A DNA stretch of 6,427 nt, taken from assembly GCA_003232445.1 (NCBI GenBank), contig QIJM01000362.1, positions 1-6,427 on the forward strand, written 5' to 3'. This DNA comes from Paraglaciecola arctica (lineage in GTDB: Bacteria; Pseudomonadota; Gammaproteobacteria; Enterobacterales; Alteromonadaceae). Every line of letters starts with the position of its first letter. The stretch's first letter is position 1. The notes under the pieces were generated by a model, which was given only the letters and a program-made list of their open reading frames with translations, was not told where the DNA came from and ran no database searches. This document shows, piece by piece, positions 1 to 6,424 of the stretch. The translations under genes and the position numbers were made by a program.

Positions 1-35
1 AAAAACTTCCGAGGTTTTGCAACCCCGGAAGTTTT
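1..35 (-). terminator. Rho-independent terminator of the receptor-lipoprotein operon
   Basis: Positions 2-16 pair with 21-35 to give a 15-bp stem with a single G-U wobble and no bulge. Read on the minus strand the loop is GCAA, a stable GNRA-type tetraloop, and the stem ends in a T run that continues to the window edge. It starts 20 bp after the stop codon of the last minus-strand gene, where an intrinsic terminator is expected. The stem has A residues on one side and T residues on the other, so it could also stop transcription arriving from the left on the plus strand. Confidence 0.9.
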
Positions 36-55
36 ATCCTTTTAACCTAAACAAA

Positions 56-1324
56 TTATCGTATAGTACCGTCAGGGTTTTTTACCCAACCACTTGTCCA
101 ATCATTAGATGAATCTTGGATAGCACCCTTAAACAAAGCTGCAGAAAAGAAACTGCCAAGTGTTGAGGGATCAAAAGAACTGACTTCTTCTGTTGTTGGT
201 ACAATTGACCCTGTGGCAATGCCCGCTATAACATCTTCAGAGTTATTAAAGCTGGCTTCGTCAAAGAATATATCACCATCAACATCATCATTTCGAGAGT
301 CGTTTTCATATACATTTGAGTAGGCAAAAACCACAGTACCGTCAATATCGGTTGGCACCACTTCTTGTACCCGTACACCCCAATCTGGCATTCCAGTTAT
401 CACGGCATTATACACTTTTCCACCTATCGGAGATCTAAATCTTATACCTCCATTTTCAAACTCATCTGGAGCCAGATTTGTTTCTTTACCGGGACCTACC
501 GCAGTTACATTTGCCAGTGTTGTATTTGAATCATCCCTCATATAAAATGCTTCTTCACCGCCTCCAACATTGTATGCAATTAAAAATTGAAGGTTTCCAG
601 AATATTCACCTCCAAGCCTGAAATTTGAATCTCCCGTTTCAATAGCCGCAAGGTATTTTGCATTTACATTACTATCCGTAATATAGAAACCCTCATCCGA
701 ACTTTTAAAAACAGTAACATACTCAATTATGTTACTGTCATCACAATTATCTACCCTTAAACCTATCTCGGCATATTCTGTTCTTAAGTATTGTATAACC
801 CCATTGGAATTTCCATCCAAATCAAGACGCTCCCAGTCTCCAGGTTCTGGGTCTCCAGTTAGCGTAGCGGAAGAGGTCAGCACTACCGGATTTGTAGCGG
901 TACCAATAATAGAAATTTGGCTCCCAGGGTTAATGGTGATTTCTATAAGTAGTTCATCCACCTCAGTTGGTTTTTTCATATAAACGGTAACTCCTTCTTC
1001 AATAGTTAGCGAACTTCCATCATCAAAGGATAAAGGTTTGGTAATATAATAATTACGGCCTGCAATAAATTTGATGGAAGTACCAGTAGCAACGATTCCA
1101 TCTTGAGGAATGGTAACATCATATAGTGTTTCGCTTCCAATAGTAATTTCGTCATATAAAGCAGCATTAATAGTAAGATCTACTCGGCTAGATTCCTGAT
1201 TTGCATTATCAGCCAACAAAAATTGATATATATATTCTTGTCCTTCGGAGGCATCGGATGGCACCGTTTGCGTATTGTAGGTAAATGAAGTGGCAGTAGC
1301 GTTCAATGCTATTGTTTCTAACAA
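56..1324 (-). CDS. C-terminal fragment of the second lipoprotein: probable right-handed beta-helix domain
   Basis: The 422-residue open frame starts formally at a TTG codon, but this is not a credible start: coding sense continues upstream (KELVVYTNGG) to the frameshift, and the fragment has no signal peptide. It contains the rest of an Ig-like region (to about residue 55), then a probable beta-helix. The helix begins near SLTIEEGVTVYM (105-116) and continues through repeated short beta-strand and Asn/Gly-turn units such as GVIQYLRTEYAEIGLRV and GKVYNAVITGMPDWGVRV. Residues 345-356 (NDDVDGDIFFDE) resemble an EF-type calcium loop. The end (384-422) matches the end of the upstream paralogue: GSFFS, SNDWT, then KNPDGTIR. 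No catalytic motif is recognised. The family assignment rests on pattern and paralogy only. Confidence 0.7.
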   Translation of the reverse strand: MLETIALNATATSFTYNTQTVPSDASEGQEYIYQFLLADNANQESSRVDLTINAALYDEITIGSETLYDVTIPQDGIVATGTSIKFIAGRNYYITKPLSFDDGSSLTIEEGVTVYMKKPTEVDELLIEITINPGSQISIIGTATNPVVLTSSATLTGDPEPGDWERLDLDGNSNGVIQYLRTEYAEIGLRVDNCDDSNIIEYVTVFKSSDEGFYITDSNVNAKYLAAIETGDSNFRLGGEYSGNLQFLIAYNVGGGEEAFYMRDDSNTTLANVTAVGPGKETNLAPDEFENGGIRFRSPIGGKVYNAVITGMPDWGVRVQEVVPTDIDGTVVFAYSNVYENDSRNDDVDGDIFFDEASFNNSEDVIAGIATGSIVPTTEEVSSFDPSTLGSFFSAALFKGAIQDSSNDWTSGWVKNPDGTIR

Positions 1325-1344
1325 ACCTCCATTGGTATATACTA

Positions 1345-1545
1345 CTAATTCTTTATTGCCCCCAGGACACTAAATACCTCGCCAGGTTTTGCAACGATAA
1401 TATTATCACCACTTATACTTATGGTCGGCATTTGCGGAGTAGGGCTATCATTGTCATCATTACCACAAGCAAAGAATATGGTTGATACAAGGATTCCCAA
1501 GAAAATTTTTCTAATCATTCTCAAATTAATAAGTTTTTTTTTCAT
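1345..1545 (-). CDS. N-terminal fragment of the second lipoprotein: signal peptide and start of Ig-like region
   Basis: This 66-residue frame begins with a basic N-terminus, a hydrophobic core and the lipobox-like IFFAC, with Cys27 as the predicted lipidated residue. The mature end reads CGNDDNDS; acidic residues just after the Cys are typical of surface-exported Bacteroidota lipoproteins. Residues 40-62 look like the first strands of an Ig-like region. The ATG at 1545 is preceded by an A-rich stretch ending AAAAAAG. A second Met at codon 10 (1518) would give a more usual 18-residue signal peptide and cannot be excluded. The frame ends early at TAG because of the frameshift, so residues after about Gly62 are out of frame and not meaningful. 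Confidence 0.7.
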   Translation of the reverse strand: MKKKLINLRMIRKIFLGILVSTIFFACGNDDNDSPTPQMPTISISGDNIIVAKPGEVFSVLGAIKN

Positions 1546-1568
1546 CTTTTTTGTTTATGCTATTATTA

Positions 1569-3173
1569 TTACCTGATTGATCCGTCAAGGTTTTTAAACC
1601 AGTTTCCTTCAGTAGTCCAATCATTCGAAATACTTTCAACAGCACCTATATAAGGTGCACTACTAAAGAAACTTCCCATTGCGGAAGGGTTGAAAGGAGA
1701 AGGTGAGGAGCCCACAAAGTTGGAAAGTGAAATGCCTGGCACCGGTTCTTCTGTTACATTATATAGCCCACTTTCAAAAAATATGGTACGTGCTTCCTGC
1801 TCATAGTTTTTACTATTGTCAAAAGATCTAATGTTGTCAAAAATCATATCAACGCCCAATACCTCAATATCAAGATCTTCCACTCTTACTGCATCATTAG
1901 GGTATCCTGTAAAAATAGCATTTTGAAATGTTCCAATAGCACCTGTTCTAATACGCATCCCTCTTCTTTGTCCATTATTTACTCCTGCTTCATAACCATT
2001 GCCTATACAGGTAACATTACTGACAAGAAAAATGGTTCTAGGTATTCTTAAAAAATTATCGGGATCATTGCGCATTTCTATAGCTCTGCTACTACCCCAA
2101 GCGTCTATTTGGGTTGCTTGATCGGTTTGAAAGAGCCAAAACTGCCCATTTCCCTGCCAACCTCTATCTGCCCAAATTCCGTAACCACCGTGTTCAATAG
2201 CCGAAATATATTTAAGGTTTACACGTCCACCTCTTACCCTAAAGGCTATGTTTTCATTTTTATATGTTTGTAAATGATCAATTTGAGTTGCTGATCCTAA
2301 TCCTAAAAAATGAAAAGGATACGCATCATCATCACTACTTTGATCGCCCACATACTCGCTACGTATATAGCTTAAAATACCGGAATTGTCGTTCGGCACA
2401 TTGCCTCCATATCTAAAACCTCTATCCAATACAACACCACCATGAGCAGGAGCTTTTCCATAAATGAGCAGTCCGCCCCAATCTATTGGGCTAGGGGTTT
2501 GCCCTGTTAATATTTTATCGCTTGTGAGTATAATAGGTTCTGTTGCAGTACCTTCGGCGATAATCTTGGAGCCTTGGGAAATAGTTAAACTTGAGATTTG
2601 ATTGGGGTCTTCATAGGTTTGAAAATATACCGTAGTACCAGCCTCAATAGTAAGTTCACTATCGTTTTCAACAGAAAAAATACCTTCCACCAGATATGTA
2701 TTCGCAGCGGACATAGTATAATCTCTATTTAACTTGCCCTTTATCCTAATTATATCGATACCATTAATGTTTTCCTCGGTTTCAAAAAAAGTAGCATTTA
2801 CCAAAAAGCGTATTTTTTTGGTGACTTGTTCATTTTCAATATCTGTCAACACAAAGTTGAACTCTGACTCTGTGCCGTTTGGAGTACTTTGCGGAATGGT
2901 ATATAGAAAAGAGTAGGTATCCGTAATGGCGTCATCATAGGCAATTGACTCTATTAGCTGCCCATCTAAGAATACTTCAAACCGTAATATACCCCTTGCC
3001 GCCTGCAAGCTATAAACTTGAAAAATATCGTTTCCTGCCTCCTGTACCAGGAGGTCTGGAAATTGGGTCGTAGCTAATAGTAAAGGACCTTCGAGTTGGA
3101 ACTCTATTTTATCTTTCCCGCAAGAGAACTGACATAGAATGAAAAATAGGATACTAAATTTTAAAATTCTCAT
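1569..3173 (-). CDS. Surface lipoprotein with Ig-like region and probable right-handed beta-helix
   Basis: This 534-residue protein has a short signal peptide (MRILKFSILFFILCQFSC) with Cys18 as the likely lipidation site; the lipobox QFSC is loose, as often in Bacteroidota. I start it at the ATG at 3173. The longer frame opening at 3236 would bury the signal peptide behind 21 residues and overlap the receptor gene by 37 bp. Residues 30-126 look Ig-like. From about 170 a beta-helix pattern begins: ELTIEAGTTVYF (173-184), GSKIIAEGTATEPIILTS (201-218), DWGGLLIYGKAP (231-242) and YGGNVPNDNSGILSYIRSEY (255-274). The WGG...GKAP and YGG...DNSG...Y.R.EY pattern is, from memory, common in Bacteroidota lipoproteins encoded beside TonB-dependent receptors. 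Residues 331-360 hold four Trp. The C-terminus (494-534) is shared with the downstream paralogue. A ligand-binding partner role for the receptor is inferred from the operon; no enzyme motif is seen. Confidence 0.85.
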   Translation of the reverse strand: MRILKFSILFFILCQFSCGKDKIEFQLEGPLLLATTQFPDLLVQEAGNDIFQVYSLQAARGILRFEVFLDGQLIESIAYDDAITDTYSFLYTIPQSTPNGTESEFNFVLTDIENEQVTKKIRFLVNATFFETEENINGIDIIRIKGKLNRDYTMSAANTYLVEGIFSVENDSELTIEAGTTVYFQTYEDPNQISSLTISQGSKIIAEGTATEPIILTSDKILTGQTPSPIDWGGLLIYGKAPAHGGVVLDRGFRYGGNVPNDNSGILSYIRSEYVGDQSSDDDAYPFHFLGLGSATQIDHLQTYKNENIAFRVRGGRVNLKYISAIEHGGYGIWADRGWQGNGQFWLFQTDQATQIDAWGSSRAIEMRNDPDNFLRIPRTIFLVSNVTCIGNGYEAGVNNGQRRGMRIRTGAIGTFQNAIFTGYPNDAVRVEDLDIEVLGVDMIFDNIRSFDNSKNYEQEARTIFFESGLYNVTEEPVPGISLSNFVGSSPSPFNPSAMGSFFSSAPYIGAVESISNDWTTEGNWFKNLDGSIR

Positions 3174-3199
3174 TGTTTCTTGGTGTTGTTTATTATATG

Positions 3200-6046
3200 T
3201 TATAAACTGTAACTTATACCTGTTCGAATCGCCCAACCAAAATAGGCAATTCTAGCAATACGGCTTTCATCTCCTTGATATCTTATGGTGGGCTCATTAC
3301 TAAGGTTTACCCCTTCTATATAAATGCGCCAGTTTTTTAAGAACTTTAAAGAGGCGTTGGCATCGAACTGAATACGATCTGCTTGAATTATATCGTTTAA
3401 TTGACTACTGGCAATGGAGACTAGGAAACTTCCGTTGTAGTTGGCAGAAACGCGAGCTGTAAAACCCTTATAATCAAATCCAAGTCCTGCATTAAAAGTG
3501 TGCTCTGCCTGCCCAGGCAGTGAAATGTTATCCCTATCTTCAGTAAAAGCGTCTGAGTAGGCATACGTATAATTACCTTCTAGGTTGAAGTTCTTAAATA
3601 ATCCTGGTAAAAAACTCAAAGAACGGAGAAAATTGAATTCGATTCCTGCTACAATAGCGTTTTCTCCATTTTGTTCTTGCCTAAATTCAAATCCTTGCGT
3701 GTTCGGGTAACCCGGAAAATCTTGCTGCAGGGCAGGGTCTATCCTAGAAAACTGAAATAGGTCTATATCTTTGTAAAAAGCCCCAAAAGAGATAACCCCT
3801 ACATCTTTAAAATAATGCTCAAACATCAAATCAATATTTAATGCTTCTGCCGCCCTAAGATTAGGGTTTCCCAAAGTTAGACCAAAAGAATCAAAATCTA
3901 GATCCACAAAAGGAACCAAATCCACAAAATTAGGACGCGCATAATTAAATACCGTAGAAAACCGCAATGCGGTATAATCATTAAGGTTATATTTTAGGTG
4001 AATATTAGGCAACAGAAATCCATACTCATTACCTCCTTGTATGGGCGAAGCAATTACATTGGTCCCAAATCTAAAAACATCAAAAGCATCATAACGTACT
4101 TCATTAAATTCATAACGAAGCCCTGCAAGAACCATTAATTTATCAAATTGAACTTTTGCCATAAAATAGCCTGCATATATATCTTCGCTGGCTTTATAGG
4201 TGTCATTGAGCGATGAGCGTCTTGCTGCCCATGCTCTATCTGATTGGTTAAGAAACCTACTGTTGGTATTTACATACTCTTTAAACTCATCTTCACCCAA
4301 CAACGGACCAAAACGATAATTACCATATAAGAAGCTAGCAGGTTCAGTACCCGATAAAGAGCGCAAAAAAGCTTCTTCTTCATTAATTAGATTATTAGGG
4401 TCATTAAATACAGAAGAGGTATTATCTCTAAATTTATCATTGGTCTGCGTACGGTATTTACCTCCGAATTTTATCAGACTTTGATGCTCTCCTAACTCAA
4501 AATGTTTCGTAACATCTAGTTTTCCAACAAGGTTGGTAGCGTCTATAGTTTCAAGATCTTCAATGTACCTTTCAAAACTACTATACAATAAGGGGTCATA
4601 TACACTTTGTTCTTCGTTCACTGAAACCCTAAAATTGGGGTTACGTCCAAAAATCCCCAAAGGGTTATCGGCAATAATAGTTACATCATCGTTACTTTGA
4701 AAGCGCCCAAGATCTGAAGTCTCAGTACGCTCGGTAGCACTGTAAAATCCTTGCCATGCTATCTCCCAGTTGTTCAAAATGTGTTCTCCTTGAAGGCTAA
4801 AGACCTGATTTATCTTTAATTCATCAGTGAAATTAATATCACGACGAACTCTGGCGCTGGTTATCGAATCTAGAGTTTGATACTCGGCACCACTAGTAAG
4901 AACATCAAAACGTGAACGATGGCGTACATCTATATCTTGGCGTTGACTGTAGACATAGTTAAACACTATGTTATGGTTGTCGTTAAATTTATAATCCAAT
5001 GTTGCGGTTGCCCCGATACGTTCACGGTTATTTTCCGTTAACCTATAATCATACTGGTCTAATACAAATTCTTCTTCCTGAGTTTGTATTATAAGTTCGG
5101 GTATAGCAGTCCAATCCCCATCAACTCTATGTTCCGAGTTGTCAGAATTATACATGCTCCCGCCTAGCATGACCCCCAATTTTCCTTCGGGATTATTATC
5201 GGTTTTGAAAAATCGTTTGTCTAGTCGTAATTTACCAATACCGTTAAGTCCATTAGAAATATCATTATATCCTAATCCTGATTCTGCCTTGACACCTAAA
5301 TCAAATCTTCTTGCAGTCGGAGTTTTTAGGTTTACGGTACCACCAATAGCGTCTCCATCCATATCGGGTGTGGCAACTTTGGTAATTTCCATTGATGCTA
5401 ATTGATCTACTGGAATTAAGTCTAAGGATTCTGCACGTGACCCATCGCTTTGAGCACTGGGAATTTGTTGACCGTTTATCTGAATAGTGGTATAGTGGAC
5501 TGGTGTTCCCCTAATACTTATCATAGAGCCTTCCCCTTTATCACGTTGTATGTTGACACCAGAAACACGCTGTAAAGCTTCTGCAATATTTAGATCGGGA
5601 TTCCTACCAATAAGATCCGCAGATACTACATTTTTAATATTATCAGCGGTACGCTGTTGGTTTAGCGCCCTAGTTTTACCTTCCATACTTCCACTTACGA
5701 CAACCTCGTCTAACTCAGAGGCGGTTATTTGCATCTGAACTGTGCCAAGGTCTAGGTCATTTTGGGATAGGTCTATGTCTAGGGTTTGATTCGCATACCC
5801 AATATAGGTAATCTTAACCGTCTTGCCCGTTGTTTGATTTGTTCGAATAATGAACTCACCGAACTCATTGGTAACAACACCCGAAAGTATGTTTCCAGAG
5901 GCATCTTGTAAAATTGCAGTGGCGCCAAATAGTGGATAGGAATTTCCATCGATTACCTTACCCGTTATGGTTTTTGTCTGTTGCCCATATATTGTCGAAC
6001 AACATAACAGCAAAAAACTTACAATGGATATAATTTTACTATACAT
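3200..6046 (-). CDS. TonB-dependent outer-membrane receptor with carboxypeptidase-regulatory-like N-terminal domain
   Basis: This 948-residue energised outer-membrane transporter has its domains in the standard order. A signal peptide covers about residues 1-21 (hydrophobic core IISIVSFLLLCC). A carboxypeptidase-regulatory-like beta-sandwich covers about 26-108 (ITGKVIDG...GATAILQD...NEFGEFIIR). The TonB-box region is ELDEVVVSG (111-119). The plug domain, about 125-242, contains NIAEALQRVSGVNIQRDKGE (153-172), SIRG (177-180), IQINGQQIPS and PDMDGDAIGGTVNLKT (227-242). A 22-strand barrel is expected from about 250 to the end, GISYSL. The plug wording and the NEPTIRYQGDESRIARIAYFG stretch near the C-terminus recall the TIGR01782-type receptor family rather than SusC/RagA. 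That matches the absence of a SusD gene. The ATG at 6046 is the only start that gives an intact signal peptide; the sequence before it is AT-rich with no Shine-Dalgarno, normal for this phylum. The ligand cannot be read from sequence. It is the first gene of the operon. Confidence 0.95.
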   Translation of the reverse strand: MYSKIISIVSFLLLCCSTIYGQQTKTITGKVIDGNSYPLFGATAILQDASGNILSGVVTNEFGEFIIRTNQTTGKTVKITYIGYANQTLDIDLSQNDLDLGTVQMQITASELDEVVVSGSMEGKTRALNQQRTADNIKNVVSADLIGRNPDLNIAEALQRVSGVNIQRDKGEGSMISIRGTPVHYTTIQINGQQIPSAQSDGSRAESLDLIPVDQLASMEITKVATPDMDGDAIGGTVNLKTPTARRFDLGVKAESGLGYNDISNGLNGIGKLRLDKRFFKTDNNPEGKLGVMLGGSMYNSDNSEHRVDGDWTAIPELIIQTQEEEFVLDQYDYRLTENNRERIGATATLDYKFNDNHNIVFNYVYSQRQDIDVRHRSRFDVLTSGAEYQTLDSITSARVRRDINFTDELKINQVFSLQGEHILNNWEIAWQGFYSATERTETSDLGRFQSNDDVTIIADNPLGIFGRNPNFRVSVNEEQSVYDPLLYSSFERYIEDLETIDATNLVGKLDVTKHFELGEHQSLIKFGGKYRTQTNDKFRDNTSSVFNDPNNLINEEEAFLRSLSGTEPASFLYGNYRFGPLLGEDEFKEYVNTNSRFLNQSDRAWAARRSSLNDTYKASEDIYAGYFMAKVQFDKLMVLAGLRYEFNEVRYDAFDVFRFGTNVIASPIQGGNEYGFLLPNIHLKYNLNDYTALRFSTVFNYARPNFVDLVPFVDLDFDSFGLTLGNPNLRAAEALNIDLMFEHYFKDVGVISFGAFYKDIDLFQFSRIDPALQQDFPGYPNTQGFEFRQEQNGENAIVAGIEFNFLRSLSFLPGLFKNFNLEGNYTYAYSDAFTEDRDNISLPGQAEHTFNAGLGFDYKGFTARVSANYNGSFLVSIASSQLNDIIQADRIQFDANASLKFLKNWRIYIEGVNLSNEPTIRYQGDESRIARIAYFGWAIRTGISYSL

Positions 6047-6090
6047 AAATAATTATATTTTATACTAAAAAAATTACAATTATTAGGAAT

Positions 6091-6130
6091 ATCAGAAAGA
6101 GAATTCCGAATATAAATTCTCTAATCTGAT
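6091..6130. repeat. Inverted repeat / hairpin in the leader of the receptor gene
   Basis: AGAGAATT (6098-6105) is perfectly inverted as AATTCTCT (6115-6122) around a 9-base loop. After an unpaired 1-by-2 internal loop the pairing resumes as ATCAGA (6091-6096) with TCTGAT (6125-6130). That gives 14 base pairs in all. It lies 45-84 bases upstream of the receptor start. No T run follows it closely on either strand, so it does not look like a terminator. It could be a dyad operator or an mRNA leader hairpin. Confidence 0.65.
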
Positions 6131-6150
6131 ACTTCCAGAGCTTTTTAAAT

Positions 6151-6170
6151 TTTGAAACTTTTTGAAACTT
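6151..6170. repeat. Perfect tandem repeat, two copies of TTTGAAACTT
   Basis: Two exact 10-bp copies lie head to tail at 6151-6160 and 6161-6170; on the minus strand they read AAGTTTCAAA twice. One copy overlaps the best, though weak, candidate -7 element of the receptor promoter. A pair of sites about one helical turn apart would suit a dimeric regulator. In DNA this AT-rich a chance duplication is possible. Confidence 0.55.
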
Positions 6171-6184
6171 ATAATTAATTTCTG

Positions 6185-6203
6185 ATGTAAATTTAATGTA
6201 AAT
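6185..6203. promoter_or_regulatory. Direct repeat with 11-bp period, possible response-regulator binding site
   Basis: TGTAAAT occurs at 6186-6192 and again at 6197-6203, separated by four bases (TTAA). The preceding A is also shared, making each copy ATGTAAAT. On the minus strand this reads ATTTACAT twice, and a further TTACAT lies at 6232-6227. Seven-base direct repeats with a four-base AT spacer have the same geometry as PhoB/OmpR-family sites in other bacteria. It is about 140 bp upstream of the receptor start. Function is inferred from geometry alone. Confidence 0.3.
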
Positions 6204-6289
6204 AATCCTTAAATCTAATGGTTGATATGTAACATAAATGAGGGGTATTTGCAACATTTTTACAGATTTCTAAAATTTAGGATCGTTTT

Positions 6290-6424
6290 ATGTATAGATC
6301 AGTAATAATGTGTCTTATATTTTTGGGTATATCATTAACTAAAGTTTCGCACGTCTATAACACCCGTTCCACCAACAATCCGGGCATAAAAAAAGCAGCA
6401 TTTTTGTCATCTAATTCACTCTAA
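6290..6424 (+). CDS. Possible small divergent ORF with hydrophobic N-terminus, 44 residues
   Basis: A plus-strand frame opens at ATG 6290 with AGGA (6279-6282) seven bases upstream, good spacing for a ribosome-binding site. It encodes a 44-residue peptide with a basic start and a hydrophobic stretch at about residues 5-16 (VIMCLIFLGISL), followed by a polar, mildly basic tail (NTRSTNNPGIKKAAF). It would be a secreted or single-span membrane peptide. Its TAA stop is followed directly by ATG at 6425-6427, as in translationally coupled genes, but the window ends there. I do not recognise a family. ORFs of this length often occur by chance, so it may be non-coding. Confidence 0.22.
   Translation: MYRSVIMCLIFLGISLTKVSHVYNTRSTNNPGIKKAAFLSSNSL

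Larger units (their letters stand above)
56..1545 (-). pseudogene. Frameshifted beta-helix surface lipoprotein, second paralogue
   Basis: The two adjacent reading frames 1345-1545 and 56-1324 are the front and back of one gene. The front frame stops at TAG (1345-1347). The back frame, read upstream, is open as far as a TAG at 1370-1372. The break must therefore lie within about 25 bases, and that stretch contains a run of five G (minus strand; 1359-1363). One extra G joins the frames as ...SVLG-GNKELVVYTNGG... and gives a 496-residue lipoprotein, close to the 534 residues of its intact upstream neighbour. Explanations are a one-base deletion (true pseudogene), a homopolymer sequencing error, or less likely ribosomal -1 slippage. 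As written, the front half would be a 66-residue lipopeptide and the back half would have no export signal. It is last in the operon, 23 bp after the paralogue. Confidence 0.8.

Noticed and set aside
729..983. Plus-strand ORF of 84 codons, and similar ones at 2734-2916, 5139-5405 and 5550-5738
   Set aside because: All lie antisense inside well-supported minus-strand coding sequence and have no start signal or domain; they are shadows of those genes.
1324..1330. GGAGG just before the back half of the second lipoprotein, as a restart signal
   Set aside because: The in-frame TTG at 1324 is only one base from GGAGG and the next in-frame TTG is about 19 bases away. A restarted product would also lack any signal peptide.
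1345..1373. Programmed -1 ribosomal frameshifting at CTGGGGGCA
   Set aside because: A Gly tRNA could slip on the G run, but there is no classical X-XXY-YYZ heptamer and no obvious downstream stem. A plain indel or sequencing error is simpler.
3174..3236. Upstream ATG at 3236 as the start of the first lipoprotein
   Set aside because: It would add 21 polar residues before a normal lipoprotein signal peptide and overlap the receptor gene by 37 bp. Those codons simply read the receptor's 3' end in another frame.
6060..6257. Minus-strand 65-codon ORF ending in a long hydrophobic run, 13 bp before the receptor gene
   Set aside because: The Phe/Ile/Leu/Lys-rich product is what AT-rich DNA yields by chance. 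The frame runs through the 6091-6130 stem, the tandem repeat and the direct repeat, and has no recognisable domain.
6270..6280. 11-bp palindrome CTAAAATTTAG
   Set aside because: Short and AT-only in the middle; such palindromes are expected by chance in this composition, and the symmetry does not extend outward.
6364..6384. CCCG...CGGG as a terminator hairpin
   Set aside because: The stem is only four base pairs with a long loop, and there is no properly placed T run.
6358..6420. Minus-strand stretch reading SELDDKNAAFFMPGLLVERVL then stop, as the tail of an upstream gene
   Set aside because: All three minus-strand frames have a stop within about 20 bases of the window edge, so no gene can enter from the right in this frame. 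It could be a remnant but nothing supports that.
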